The translations under genes and the position numbers were made by a program. From Firmicutes bacterium UBA5201 (GTDB taxonomy: Bacteria > Bacillota > Clostridia > Peptostreptococcales > Acidaminobacteraceae), in assembly GCA_002412775.1 (NCBI GenBank), contig DHVT01000025.1, forward strand, positions 145,923-209,922: a stretch of 64,000 nucleotides of DNA, in the 5' to 3' direction. Below, in pieces: positions 52,274-61,071 of this stretch (position 1 is the stretch's first letter; every line of letters begins with the position of its first letter). A model generated the notes under the pieces. That model had not been told where the DNA came from and ran no database searches. It was given only the letters and a program-made list of their open reading frames with translations.

Positions 52274-53473
52274 ATGGTTCAATATGCGAAACGGCGTGAA
52301 TCGATGGCATACATCATAGATTGCATGCATAATATTATGGAGTCTTTGACAAATAAAGAACTTACATCCTTTGGCGGTGGTGCGCCGGCCAAGGAAGCTT
52401 ATCCACTAGAATTGATTAGAGAATTGACGCAGTCAGTCCTAAACAATGAAGAAAAGGCGATGCAAGCACTTTCCTATGGAGCGACCATTGGACTCACAAC
52501 CTTGAGAAAAGCCGTACAGGAAAACTTGCTGATTCCAAATGGAATTAAAGCGAGTATGGATGAGATCATGATTACTGCTGGTGGCATCCAAGCCCTATAT
52601 CTTGTTTGCAAATTGTATCTGGATCCGGGTGATGTGGTTCTTGTGGAATCCCCAACATTCGTCCACGCAAAGATGTTATTTGATAGTTTTGAGGTCAAGT
52701 GCCAATCCTGTGCAATGGATGCGGATGGATTGAATATGGAGGATCTTGAAGCAAAAATAAACAAGTATCATCCGAAACTTATATATACGATGCCGACATT
52801 TCAAAATCCCACAGGAATTTCCATGTCAGCAGAGAAGAGAAAACAGCTGGCCTTGCTGGCAGAAACATATGACGTCATTATTTTGGAAGATGATCCATAC
52901 AGTGAAATTCGTTATAGCGGTGAACGATTGAATCCAATCAAAACATATACAGATAGCAAGAACGTCATATATGCCAATAGTTTGTCAAAGATTTTTTCTC
53001 CTGGTGCAAGACTTGGGTATCTTGTTGCAGATGCTGCTATTATGAAGGACCTTGTAGATATGAAGCTTGCGATAGATACCTGTACAAATGGGTTTACACA
53101 AGCCATATGTGCTGAGTTCTTTGATGGTGGTCATTATCCGTCACACCTCAAAAATCTTTGTAATATCTATCGATCGAGAAGAGATGCAATGAAAAAGGCA
53201 ATTGAGAATCATTTCCCCGAAGGTACAAAGCAAACATCACCAGATGGCGGATATTATATTTGGGTTGAGCTGCCTCAAGGACTTGACGGGAGAGAACTAC
53301 TGCCATTAGCCATAGAAGAGGTGAGAATCACTTATGGTTCAGGAAGTGACTTCTTTGTTGAAAAAAATCATGATGGCAGTCAGTATTTGCGCTTATCCTT
53401 TGCAGGCATAAATGAACATGTGATTGAGGCATCCATGAAAAGATTGGGCGAGTTTTTCAAATCAAAACAATAA
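52274..53473 (+). CDS. PLP-dependent aminotransferase, class I/II (2-aminoadipate/MocR-like)
   Basis: 399 residues. The PLP lysine lies in ANSLSKIFSPGARLGYL; YTMPTFQNPTGISMS and EDDPYSEIRYSGE are typical of the fold I group that includes 2-aminoadipate and aromatic or branched-chain transaminases. There is no helix-turn-helix part. ATG 52274 follows AAAGGTGAGTGAAGAA; GTG 52262 is an alternative. Next to an aldolase and a carrier, so a catabolic role is possible. Substrate unknown. Confidence 0.87.
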   Translation: MVQYAKRRESMAYIIDCMHNIMESLTNKELTSFGGGAPAKEAYPLELIRELTQSVLNNEEKAMQALSYGATIGLTTLRKAVQENLLIPNGIKASMDEIMITAGGIQALYLVCKLYLDPGDVVLVESPTFVHAKMLFDSFEVKCQSCAMDADGLNMEDLEAKINKYHPKLIYTMPTFQNPTGISMSAEKRKQLALLAETYDVIILEDDPYSEIRYSGERLNPIKTYTDSKNVIYANSLSKIFSPGARLGYLVADAAIMKDLVDMKLAIDTCTNGFTQAICAEFFDGGHYPSHLKNLCNIYRSRRDAMKKAIENHFPEGTKQTSPDGGYYIWVELPQGLDGRELLPLAIEEVRITYGSGSDFFVEKNHDGSQYLRLSFAGINEHVIEASMKRLGEFFKSKQ

Positions 53474-53507
53474 ACACAGGTCCAAGAAAGTTGAGGGGGA
53501 TAAAGGG

Positions 53508-54281
53508 ATGAATATAATTAAGGAAAAAATGCTTAATAAAGAAAAACCTCTGGGCACATTTTTAGTTATGGCAACACAGAGTCATATAGAGTGCATGGGT
53601 GAGCTCGGACTCGATTATGTGATTATAGATACAGAACATGGACCTTATGATACCGGGCATATGATTAGCTTGATTCGAGGTGCGGAGCATGCTGGAATTA
53701 CACCGTTTGTGCGTGTCGCAAATACAGATCACAAAGAAATTCAGCGCTGTCTGGACCAAGGTGCAAAAGGCATTATTGTTCCGATGCTGAATACTTTAGA
53801 GGATTTTAAAAAGGTCGTCTCACTTGCAAAATATAAACCACTTGGAAACAGAGGTTTTGCAGGTGTACGTTCCAACAATTACGGATACGACGAGAACATC
53901 AGTGCTGGTATTGAAACTTTCATGAAAAAATGCAACGACGAGATTTTGGTTCTGCCGCAATGTGAAACTGTGGATGCACTTGAAATCATTGAGGAAGTGG
54001 TTCAGCTGGATGGCATTGATGGTATATTTGTCGGACCATTTGATTTGTCGATTTCGTTAGGCGTTCCAGTTCAGTTTGATCATCCAAGATTCATAGAAGC
54101 GATTGATCGCATACTGAATGCCTGCAAAAAAGCAAATAAGCCTGCAATCATATATGCCGGTAGTGTGGAGGCTACAAAAAATGCTTTTGCAAAAGGATTT
54201 GACAGTGTTGCGTACAACATAGACGCGAGTGTGTTTATCAATGGGTACAAGCGTGACATCAGTGAAATCAGATCCATATAA
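53508..54281 (+). CDS. HpcH/HpaI-family aldolase
   Basis: 257 residues, metal-dependent class II aldolase of the 2-dehydro-3-deoxyglucarate / 4-hydroxy-2-oxovalerate type. DYVIIDTEHGPYD, GAKGIIVPMLNT and GIFVGPFDLSISLG are the family motifs. GAGGGGGATAAAGGG precedes the ATG. It likely cleaves a 2-oxo-3-deoxy acid to pyruvate and an aldehyde; which one cannot be seen. Confidence 0.88.
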   Translation: MNIIKEKMLNKEKPLGTFLVMATQSHIECMGELGLDYVIIDTEHGPYDTGHMISLIRGAEHAGITPFVRVANTDHKEIQRCLDQGAKGIIVPMLNTLEDFKKVVSLAKYKPLGNRGFAGVRSNNYGYDENISAGIETFMKKCNDEILVLPQCETVDALEIIEEVVQLDGIDGIFVGPFDLSISLGVPVQFDHPRFIEAIDRILNACKKANKPAIIYAGSVEATKNAFAKGFDSVAYNIDASVFINGYKRDISEIRSI

Positions 54282-54304
54282 AATCGATTGTATGCTGTTT
54301 CCCA

Positions 54305-54334
54305 AGAAAACAGACCGCCAGCGGCGGTCTGTTT
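54305..54334 (+). terminator. Terminator after the aldolase gene
   Basis: ACAGACCGCC and GGCGGTCTGT form a stem followed by TTC and a T-poor run, so the hairpin is strong but the tail is weak. Confidence 0.6.
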
Positions 54335-54396
54335 CAATTCACCACTACCTTTTCCGGAATACACGGTCACTGATTGTTTCAATCGACATGTACTTG

Positions 54397-54426
54397 TTGA
54401 TAAAAGGTGCATATAAATGTTAAAAT
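54397..54426 (+). promoter_or_regulatory. Promoter of the MFS carrier gene
   Basis: TTGATA, 18 bases, TAAAAT. Confidence 0.5.
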
Positions 54427-54513
54427 AATGTAAAATCACTTAAATTCTTCTCAATCGGCATTTTGTTTCGTTACTTACTGAGGATCATGGAATCGTCAAA
54501 AGGGGGAAATATA

Positions 54514-55800
54514 ATGGTTATGTTAAAGACAGAAGAACTAATACTAGAAGCCAAGAATTTTGAACAGAGTATTAGCAGACGGTGGACGATTCTATTCGGT
54601 GGATTCCTACTATCGTTAATGGGAGGCATGAGTTATGCATGGGGCTCTTTTGTTGTACCTTTGGTAAGAGACTGGGGATGGACCGCAACACAAGCCACAC
54701 TACCATTCACAGTTATGATTATTGTATTTGCCATAACGATGATCCCTGCTGGATGGATTCAAGATTTGATTGGGCCCCGAAAGGTTGCCACATGGGGAGC
54801 CGTACTGTTTTTCATTGGCTATGCACTATCGGGTTTGCTTCGGTGGATCCCTCACCCCGCTTGGCTGGTATTCTCATATGGATTTATAGTAGGTGTAGCC
54901 TGTGGGCTTACCTATGCATGCATTGCTCCGACTGCCCGCAAATGGTATGCTGATCGACCAGGTTTCGCAGTATCGACTGCAGTTATGGGTTTCGGTCTCG
55001 CAGCTGTCGTGTTTTCACCTCTTAAGCGACAGATGATCAATTTCTGGGGAGTTGATGGCACTTTTATGGTGCTTTCATTGTTCGTTGCGCTGGTGGCTTT
55101 ACTTGGAGCACGGATCATCAAAAATCCCCCTGATGGATACGTATGTCCTAAACGGAAAGATTCCGTGAAAGGCAGGGCAAACCCATCGATGGCAGTGGTT
55201 GAGGATATTTCACCCAGACAGTTTGTTAAAACCCGGGTCTTTTATGTCCTCTGGTTGGCACTGGCTATGGTCATTGGTGGTGGATTGACCGCTATTGGCC
55301 TTATTCCTGCCTATGGGGAAATTGTATTGGAATTAGAACCTGCCATTGCGGCGGTTGCCATGTCTGCATATGCATTGACGAATGGTTTGGGGCGTCCAAT
55401 TGTCGGTAATTTGTCCGATCGTTTTGGGACTCTGCGTGTTATGACATTTGTATATATCGTCCAGGCAACAGTGTTCCTCATCTTCCCATGGGTAGCGGTA
55501 AACATGGGATTGCTCATTTTATGTTCACTGTTACTGGGTGTGGGATATGCGACTACTTTTGCACTTTTTCCTGTACTGGTGGCCTCAGGTTTCGGCACAA
55601 AATACTTAGGTTTGAATTATGGTTTGGTCTTCAGTGCCTTTGGAGTTGGAGCACTTACCAGTTTGATCGGATCCAGGCTGCTTGATCTCACCAATTCGTT
55701 TACACCTGCATTTCTATTGGCTGGAGTTACAACAGTCTTAGGGCTTTTACTGTTGCTCGCGCTTCGCAGAGACGTGGAACGACAAAGTCCAAAAAGTTGA
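54514..55800 (+). CDS. MFS carrier of the oxalate/formate antiporter (OFA) type
   Basis: 428 residues with about 12 membrane segments. GGMSYAWGSFVVPLVRDWGWT, AGWIQDLIGPRKV and GRPIVGNLSDRFGTLRVM are typical of OFA-family exchangers for small organic acids. Start at 54514 follows AAAAGGGGGAAAT. Being behind the aldolase gene suggests uptake or exchange of its organic acid; inferred. Confidence 0.87.
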   Translation: MVMLKTEELILEAKNFEQSISRRWTILFGGFLLSLMGGMSYAWGSFVVPLVRDWGWTATQATLPFTVMIIVFAITMIPAGWIQDLIGPRKVATWGAVLFFIGYALSGLLRWIPHPAWLVFSYGFIVGVACGLTYACIAPTARKWYADRPGFAVSTAVMGFGLAAVVFSPLKRQMINFWGVDGTFMVLSLFVALVALLGARIIKNPPDGYVCPKRKDSVKGRANPSMAVVEDISPRQFVKTRVFYVLWLALAMVIGGGLTAIGLIPAYGEIVLELEPAIAAVAMSAYALTNGLGRPIVGNLSDRFGTLRVMTFVYIVQATVFLIFPWVAVNMGLLILCSLLLGVGYATTFALFPVLVASGFGTKYLGLNYGLVFSAFGVGALTSLIGSRLLDLTNSFTPAFLLAGVTTVLGLLLLLALRRDVERQSPKS

Positions 55801-55925
55801 TTATAAACTTTGTTATGGTTAATTTACGTGGATTTAACAAAAGCAAAGCTTTGGTTTAACATGGTAATGGTATCCTTGAATTACAAATCGATTATTGTCA
55901 AGCGATTAAAGGTGAGAGGTGCCAT

Positions 55926-56084
55926 ATGTTTGAGAACATATTGTTTATAACAGGGTTGATCGTTTTTTTAGGAATTTTTGGTTACATTAATTATAAAACA
56001 GCATTAATGCGAGGGAAAGAATTGTATTGTGATGTGCATTGCAAAGATGACAATAACTGTGATTTTCTTGATAGGGAGGTGTGA
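55926..56084 (+). CDS. Small single-span membrane protein with cytoplasmic Cys cluster
   Basis: 52 residues: one hydrophobic helix (about 5-22) and a short polar tail with three cysteines, CDVHCKDDNNC. GTGAGAGGTG lies before the ATG, and its 3' end carries the binding site (GGGAGGTGTGAAG) of the arsC-like gene 7 bases later. The tail could hold a metal or be redox-active together with the downstream thiol phosphatase. No family recognised. Confidence 0.65.
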   Translation: MFENILFITGLIVFLGIFGYINYKTALMRGKELYCDVHCKDDNNCDFLDREV

Positions 56085-56090
56085 AGATCA

Positions 56091-56534
56091 ATGAAACCGA
56101 TCAAATTATTATTTGTATGCGTTCACAACTCAGCAAGAAGTCAAATCGCAGAGGCATTTTTGAATCACTATGGTGAAGGTATTATTATAGCAGAGAGTGC
56201 AGGTCTTGAAAAAGGCGTACTCAATCCTTTGGCTGTTGAAGCAATGGCTGAAATAGGGTTTGATATATCAAAAAATGAAGTTGACAGTGTCTTTGAATTC
56301 TACAAAGGTCATAAATTATATTCTTATGTCATAACAGTTTGCGATGAGACCAGTGGTCAGAGATGTCCGATATTTCCTGGGGTTAGGGATATGATTCACT
56401 GGAGTTTTGACGATCCGTCATCGTTTGAGGGAACTCATGAAGAGCGCTTAGCCAAAACCAGAATAGTGAGGGATCAAATCAAAGATAAAGTTTTGGAGTT
56501 GGTCAGTTTACTGAAAAATAGACATAACATATGA
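56091..56534 (+). CDS. ArsC-like arsenate reductase / low-molecular-weight phosphatase
   Basis: 147 residues. The N-terminal P-loop VCVHNSARSQIAEAFLNHYG with the catalytic Cys is the thioredoxin-coupled ArsC / LMW-PTP signature. A Cys at VITVCDETSGQRC gives the pair needed for the ArsC disulfide cascade, favouring arsenate reductase. No arsR or arsB lies beside it. Confidence 0.8.
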   Translation: MKPIKLLFVCVHNSARSQIAEAFLNHYGEGIIIAESAGLEKGVLNPLAVEAMAEIGFDISKNEVDSVFEFYKGHKLYSYVITVCDETSGQRCPIFPGVRDMIHWSFDDPSSFEGTHEERLAKTRIVRDQIKDKVLELVSLLKNRHNI

Positions 56535-56551
56535 AGTACCAAATCTAATAT

Positions 56552-56587
56552 ATGGAAAGACTCATGCTTTATTGTGGGTCTTTTTTT
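56552..56587 (+). terminator. Terminator after the arsC-like gene
   Basis: AAAGACTCA and TGGGTCTTT pair around a loop and are followed by eight T residues. Confidence 0.75.
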
Positions 56588-56699
56588 TATTGGCGATTAG
56601 GGCAGTCGATTGTCGAGCGGTACCCGTTTGTATTACTTCAGAAATGGGTAAATGTGTAGTAAAGACGTTTAATTCATGCCTTGCGGGGTGCACTGACAT

Positions 56700-57019
56700 G
56701 TTATTCAAGGTGGTGTGATAACAAGTGGAAACTTATGAAGAAAAAAACCAACAAAAGGAATATACAAAGAAAGTGCTGGAGTATGTCAATACATGTCAAT
56801 GGCTATCCTCAAGGTTTAAAAGGGAACGAGATCCCTTTACTGGCTAGAATCACAGCCATTGCGGATGCCTATGAAGTCATGAGTATGGGAAGAGTGTATA
56901 AAAAAGCATTGTCAATGAACGCTGTCATTGCTGAATTGAAAAGAAGTGCCGGTTATCAGTTCGATCCTGAATTGATAGAGATTTTCTTTACTAATTTTGG
57001 AAACGGAAATAAAGAATAA
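56700..57019 (+). pseudogene. Remnant of an HD-GYP domain protein
   Basis: The last 80 codons encode NGYPQGLKGNEIPLLARITA, then IADAYEVMSMGRVYKKALS and AGYQFDPELIEIFF, the end of an HD-GYP phosphodiesterase domain. Before that the expected HD motif and sensor part are missing, and the adjacent codons in a different frame (VETYEEKNQQKEYTKKVLEYV) suggest a deletion with a frame change. Confidence 0.75.
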
Positions 57020-57055
57020 GGACTATTAACAATCATCAGAAGGAGGAACACGTCA

Positions 57056-57202
57056 TGAACAAAACATTTCAACTGAACTCAGAGAATTCTTATTTATATA
57101 TTTGGAAGTTTCAGGTGACTCCGGTCAAAGAAGCAGAGTTCCAGGTGCCTATACTACCATTGAGTTGTGGGAATCGATGGTCGCTTTGAAACGCTATAGC
57201 AT
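57056..57202 (+). pseudogene. Remnant of an antibiotic biosynthesis monooxygenase (ABM) domain gene
   Basis: With AGAAGGAGGAAC upstream, ATG 57056 encodes MNKTFQLNSENSYLYIWKFQ, VTPVKEAEF, like the start of ABM-domain proteins. After about 30 codons the frame changes: the C-terminal AYTTIELWESMVALKRYS follows in another frame. The middle, about 30 codons, is gone. Confidence 0.6.
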
Positions 57203-57208
57203 ATAATA

Positions 57209-57242
57209 TTGAAAAAGACCACCTTAGGTGGTTTTTTTCTTG
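57209..57242 (+). terminator. Terminator-like hairpin
   Basis: AAAGACCACC and GGTGGTTTTTTTC with a short loop. Confidence 0.65.
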
Positions 57243-57323
57243 TTAATCCACTCCAAAATGTGTTTTAATGAATGTGCTTTGTAACCATCTATATTCTGAT
57301 TTCGACCACTTGCTTTACTTCTA

Positions 57324-57352
57324 TTGCATGTAGTGGAAATTTTAACTACAAT
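57324..57352 (+). promoter_or_regulatory. Promoter of the LytTR gene pair
   Basis: TTGCAT, 17 bases, TACAAT, 30 bases before the start. CCACT and AGTGG around 57306-57335 form a dyad that may be an operator. Confidence 0.55.
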
Positions 57353-57382
57353 TAAGTTAAGTCAATTGAATAGGAGCTTACA

Positions 57383-57823
57383 TTGGATATAAAAATAGTA
57401 ATTGATGAAAAATTCAATACCCCTTGTTTGACAATATATACCGACAAAATCACCGAGGATATTCAAACTCTGATCGATCAACTGGGGCATATATCAAATC
57501 AAAGATTGTTGGGGTATGAAAATGGAGAAGTTTTTATGTTGGATTCAAGCACAGTGCTCAGCATCAGAACTGAGGGTGGAAAAATCGTAGCTCTTTGTGA
57601 TGAAGGAACTTACATATTGAAAAACAGGCTTTATGAGATAGAAAAACATCCTCCCAGCAAGTATTTCGTTCGAATCTCAAACTCTGAAATTGTCAATTTT
57701 CAGAAAGTGAAAAGTTTGGATTTAAGTCTGACAGGGACTATTACACTCAAATTCAAAAACGGAGACAAGTCTTATGTATCCAGACGATATGTAGACAAAA
57801 TAAAAAGTCATTTGGGATTATAA
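57383..57823 (+). CDS. LytTR-domain DNA-binding regulator
   Basis: 146 residues starting at TTG (TAGGAGCTT upstream). The LytTR part, about residues 50-146, shows VFMLDSSTVLSIRTEGGKIVA, YEIEKHPPSKYFVRISNSEIVNFQKV and FKNGDKSYVSRRYVDKIKSHL. There is no receiver domain. Such short LytTR proteins next to DUF3021 membrane proteins occur widely in Firmicutes and control their own operon. Likely co-transcribed with the next gene. Confidence 0.88.
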   Translation: MDIKIVIDEKFNTPCLTIYTDKITEDIQTLIDQLGHISNQRLLGYENGEVFMLDSSTVLSIRTEGGKIVALCDEGTYILKNRLYEIEKHPPSKYFVRISNSEIVNFQKVKSLDLSLTGTITLKFKNGDKSYVSRRYVDKIKSHLGL

Positions 57824-57834
57824 GAATAGGAGGG

Positions 57835-58347
57835 ATGGATTTGTCAAAGTCAATTTTGCCAAAAATCAAAAAATCAGTGATTGGCATGCTGATTAGCGTT
57901 TTCATACTACATGGTTTGCTCATCGTATTGTCCTTAGATAGAGGAGAACTTACTGTCCTCTTGTCAAAGAAAATTCTTGGATCAGATCTCCAGCTTTATA
58001 TTTATCAATTTTTGATTGCATGTTGGACTGGGGCGATACTTCCATTATGCATGCCGTTGATCAAAGAAGAGGTTGCCCATTACTATGCTAGAATTGCCCT
58101 TAACATGTTCCTATCATTTACGGTTTACTTCTCGTGGTTGACTTTTATTTTTGGATATTCATCCAAAGCCAATATTGGAATTCATATTGTTTTGTTTCTT
58201 ATATTTATTTTCACTGATTATTGGGTCATGTATGGTTTGCAGTTTATCGCATTGAAACGTAAAGTCGAAGAACTCAACATTAAAATCGATAATATAGAGG
58301 GATCATTTTTAAGAGATGAAGGATATGATATGATTAAAAGATACTAG
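57835..58347 (+). CDS. DUF3021-type membrane protein paired with LytTR regulator
   Basis: 170 residues with about four membrane segments and a C-terminal charged stretch (ALKRKVEELNIKIDNIEGSF) that may be a coiled coil. The LytTR-DUF3021 gene order is a known small regulatory unit. ATG 57835 is very close to AGGAGGG; TTG 57841 gives better spacing and is an alternative start. Confidence 0.8.
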   Translation: MDLSKSILPKIKKSVIGMLISVFILHGLLIVLSLDRGELTVLLSKKILGSDLQLYIYQFLIACWTGAILPLCMPLIKEEVAHYYARIALNMFLSFTVYFSWLTFIFGYSSKANIGIHIVLFLIFIFTDYWVMYGLQFIALKRKVEELNIKIDNIEGSFLRDEGYDMIKRY

Positions 58348-58397
58348 ATTCAGAGTTGAGCATGAACAATGAAATATTAATTTTGGAGGATTGAACA

Positions 58398-58748
58398 ATG
58401 GATATCAAAACCGCAATTCAGTATTGTTTGAGCAAACCTCATGCTGAGGAGACATACCCATTTGACGAGAGCACTCTGGTTTTTAAAGTCGGAGGTAAGA
58501 TGTTCGGCCTTGTGTATGATCGTGAAGATGAAATTGGATTGAATTTAAAATGCGATCCGGCATCGGCGATCGCACTTAGAGAAAAATACAGCGGGATCAT
58601 TCCCGGTTATCATATGAACAAACAGCACTGGAATACAGTGGTTTTCGATCGTGATGTGCCTGATGAAGAAATTTATAAGTTGATGGATTATTCTTATGAA
58701 ATCGTATATGATTCACTGACAAAGAAACAAAAGGCATCATATGTTTGA
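58398..58748 (+). CDS. MmcQ/YjbR-family protein
   Basis: 116 residues of the YjbR/CyaY-like fold: CLSKPHAEETYPFDESTLVFKVGGKMFGLV near the start and KCDPASAIALREKYSGIIPGYHMNKQHWNTV. The family is widespread, with suggested DNA-binding ability but no firm role. TTGGAGG precedes the ATG; the end overlaps the GNAT gene by eight bases. Confidence 0.85.
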   Translation: MDIKTAIQYCLSKPHAEETYPFDESTLVFKVGGKMFGLVYDREDEIGLNLKCDPASAIALREKYSGIIPGYHMNKQHWNTVVFDRDVPDEEIYKLMDYSYEIVYDSLTKKQKASYV

Positions 58749-59181
58749 AATCAAAGAGGTGAATTTGGAAGACATAATCACTTTTAGACATGAAATACTG
58801 AGACCCCATCAGTCCATAGAGGATTGCATCTACGATACCGATCAACACAAGGGAACATTTCACGTTGGTGCATTCCATGATAAAAAAATGATTAGTATCG
58901 CATCATTTAATATGGAATTTAATGATGATTTATGTGCAGAGAACCCGTTTAGATTAAGAGCAATGGCAACCAAGCCGGAGTATCGAAAGTTGGGTGCGGG
59001 AAGACTTATTGTTATGTATGCCGAAAAGAAACTGGTCCATGTGGGATGTGATTTGCTGTGGTGCAAAGGTCGAACGAATGTCATTGAATATTACAGCAAG
59101 CTCGGTTTTGTAACGTATGGCGATGTCTTTGACTATCCTCCGATTGGACCTCACATTATATTGTTCAAAAAAATGAGTTGA
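58741..59181 (+). CDS. GNAT-family N-acetyltransferase
   Basis: 146 residues. The acetyl-CoA binding motif LRAMATKPEYRKLGAGRLIVMYAEKKL and the NVIEYYSKLGFVTYGDVFDYPPIGPHI end are typical. Substrate unknown. It overlaps the YjbR-like gene, so the two are translated together. Confidence 0.86.
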   Translation: MFEIKEVNLEDIITFRHEILRPHQSIEDCIYDTDQHKGTFHVGAFHDKKMISIASFNMEFNDDLCAENPFRLRAMATKPEYRKLGAGRLIVMYAEKKLVHVGCDLLWCKGRTNVIEYYSKLGFVTYGDVFDYPPIGPHIILFKKMS

Positions 59182-59284
59182 TCTCAGCAAGAGGGATTGA
59201 AGCAAATGGAACTTTTTATCTCAAGTTGCGTCTAAATGTATATAACGGCAACACAACTGATCAAGATAAAAAGGAGACATAATT

Positions 59285-59803
59285 ATGAATATCACAAAAG
59301 GTAAATTAGGCATATTGGCTTTGGTAGGGATTCTTTTCCTATCGGGTTGCACAAAAGTAGAGGATAAAATCGTCAATCAAGATGATCCGACAACCTTACC
59401 GGTAGTTATAGAGCCTGTTGAAGAAATACCGGAAGAAAGCCCCGCTGCAGGCACCAGTGAAAAAATTGATGAATCAACCGCTAGAGCCATGGAATTCGAC
59501 AAATTGATCGAAGGCATTAAAAGTATTACACTTAAGGATGTTGATGGCAATGTCATCGAAAGGACATTCACTGACGAGGAAGTAGCTGCCATCGAGACCG
59601 CATTCAACGAAAGTTACATCATGGACACAATGTACATTGCAATGATTGCTGGATACAACATGACTATTGAACTTGAAAATGGAGAAGAAGTGTTTATCAC
59701 CAGTTATGGTGACCCTGTTTTCATCGTGGCAAGTATTGGCGACGAAACTTATCATTTAGGTTGTGAAGCTATAGCAACCATTTTATTAGAAGGCGATAAT
59801 TAG
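59285..59803 (+). CDS. Lipoprotein, duplicated family (copy 1)
   Basis: 172 residues with signal ALVGILFLSGC and an acidic Pro/Thr/Glu linker. The C-terminal domain of about 95 residues (GIKSITLKDVDGN, FTDEEVAAIETAFNES, TYHLGCEAIATILLEG) is shared at high identity with 60419-60904. AAAAAGGAGAC lies before the start. The role is unknown; it is surface-exposed if lipidated. Confidence 0.75.
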   Translation: MNITKGKLGILALVGILFLSGCTKVEDKIVNQDDPTTLPVVIEPVEEIPEESPAAGTSEKIDESTARAMEFDKLIEGIKSITLKDVDGNVIERTFTDEEVAAIETAFNESYIMDTMYIAMIAGYNMTIELENGEEVFITSYGDPVFIVASIGDETYHLGCEAIATILLEGDN

Positions 59804-59816
59804 TATTTACATGCAC

Positions 59817-59856
59817 TCGAGGCCACATTGAATTTAGGTTCAATGTGGTTTTTTTT
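59817..59856 (+). terminator. Terminator after lipoprotein copy 1
   Basis: CCACATTGAA and TTCAATGTGG with T8 following; a nearly identical hairpin ends copy 2. Confidence 0.8.
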
Positions 59857-59900
59857 TGCCAAACTTCGGGTATCTATAATATTACGAAGGAGATGAAAAG

Positions 59901-60329
59901 ATGAAAAATGTGATTATACTGAGTGTGCTGTTACTCATCTCAATAAGTATGGTAGGTTGTAGCCAGGATCAAAGCAACAATGAAAGCATGGGCGATGCAC
60001 CTGAGATTATACAGGTTGCCACTGTTAACACGATAGATGCAGAAACTGCCATTGAAATGATGGCGTCTGGGGAGGATTTCATTCTTGTGGACGTTAGAAC
60101 GCAGGCCGAATTTGATGAAGGTCACATTGAGGGTGCACTGTTGTTGCCAGTCGACCAGATTGAAACTTTGTCCGTGGAGCAACTGCTTAATAAAGATGCT
60201 GTTATTTTGGTCTACTGCAGAAGTGGTAGTCGCAGTGCTCAAGCGAGCAAGATTTTGGTTGAGCTCGGTTACATCAACGTATACGATTTCGGTGGAATCA
60301 TTGACTGGCCTGGGGAGATCGTCAAATGA
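59901..60329 (+). CDS. Rhodanese-domain lipoprotein
   Basis: 142 residues: a lipobox MVGCS after a short signal, then a rhodanese domain with VDVRTQAEFDEGHIEGALLLP and the active-site loop VYCRSGSRSAQAS carrying the catalytic Cys. It would act in sulfur transfer or redox outside the membrane. It lies between the two related lipoproteins. Confidence 0.88.
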   Translation: MKNVIILSVLLLISISMVGCSQDQSNNESMGDAPEIIQVATVNTIDAETAIEMMASGEDFILVDVRTQAEFDEGHIEGALLLPVDQIETLSVEQLLNKDAVILVYCRSGSRSAQASKILVELGYINVYDFGGIIDWPGEIVK

Positions 60330-60418
60330 ATGGTGGCATCGATGGAACTTTTTTAACTTGAGTTGCGTCTAATTAAAGTAACCGCAACACAATAGAAGTT
60401 AAAAGAGGAGATCATATT

Positions 60419-60904
60419 ATGAATAACATAAAAGGAAAACTGGGCATTTTGGCCTTGGTGGGTGTACTTTTCCTGTCTGGGTGTTCAAAAGCAGATGAAA
60501 GTAAGGTCGATACTGATGACCTCATCGCAACCCCTCCAGTAGCAGTCGAACCAGGCGAAGGCATTGGTGAGACATCACTTGCTGGAGCTGAATTTGAAGC
60601 AAAGATTGAAGGCATCAAAAGCATTACTCTAAAGGATATCGAAGGCAATGAAGTTGAAAGATTATTCACTGACGAAGAAATGTTTGAAATTGAGACGGCT
60701 TTCAACGAAAGCTTTGTCATGGATACAGCTTATATTGAAATGATCACAGGTTACATCATGACCATTGAACTTGAGAATGGAGAAGAAGTGTTGATCACCA
60801 GCTATGGCGACCCGATTTTCATAGTGGCGCGTGTTGGTGATGGACAAACATATCACTTGGGATGCGAAACCATTGCAAACATATTGCTTGAAGGCATGAA
60901 TTAG
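60419..60904 (+). CDS. Lipoprotein, duplicated family (copy 2)
   Basis: 161 residues with ALVGVLFLSGC. The C-terminal domain is highly similar to that of 59285-59803 (FTDEEMFEIETAFNES, TYHLGCETIANILLEG). The upstream DNA is also duplicated: GGAACTTTTT, AGTTGCGTCTAA and CAACACAA occur before both copies. The linker is shorter here. Confidence 0.75.
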   Translation: MNNIKGKLGILALVGVLFLSGCSKADESKVDTDDLIATPPVAVEPGEGIGETSLAGAEFEAKIEGIKSITLKDIEGNEVERLFTDEEMFEIETAFNESFVMDTAYIEMITGYIMTIELENGEEVLITSYGDPIFIVARVGDGQTYHLGCETIANILLEGMN

Positions 60905-60925
60905 TCCATTGTGACATATAAGAGA

Positions 60926-60961
60926 CCACATTGAAGTCATTTTCAATGTGGTCTCTTTATG
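60926..60961 (+). terminator. Terminator after lipoprotein copy 2
   Basis: AGAGACCACATTGAA and TTCAATGTGGTCTCT pair and are followed by TT. Confidence 0.8.
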
Positions 60962-61071
60962 TCTGCTCTTGGGTTATATCATTGATGAAGTTGGGTATAT
61001 ATAAAAAACTATGGTAATTTTTTATCAAAGTGAATCAACTCATGTATCAACGAATTCAAAGAGGAGAAATC

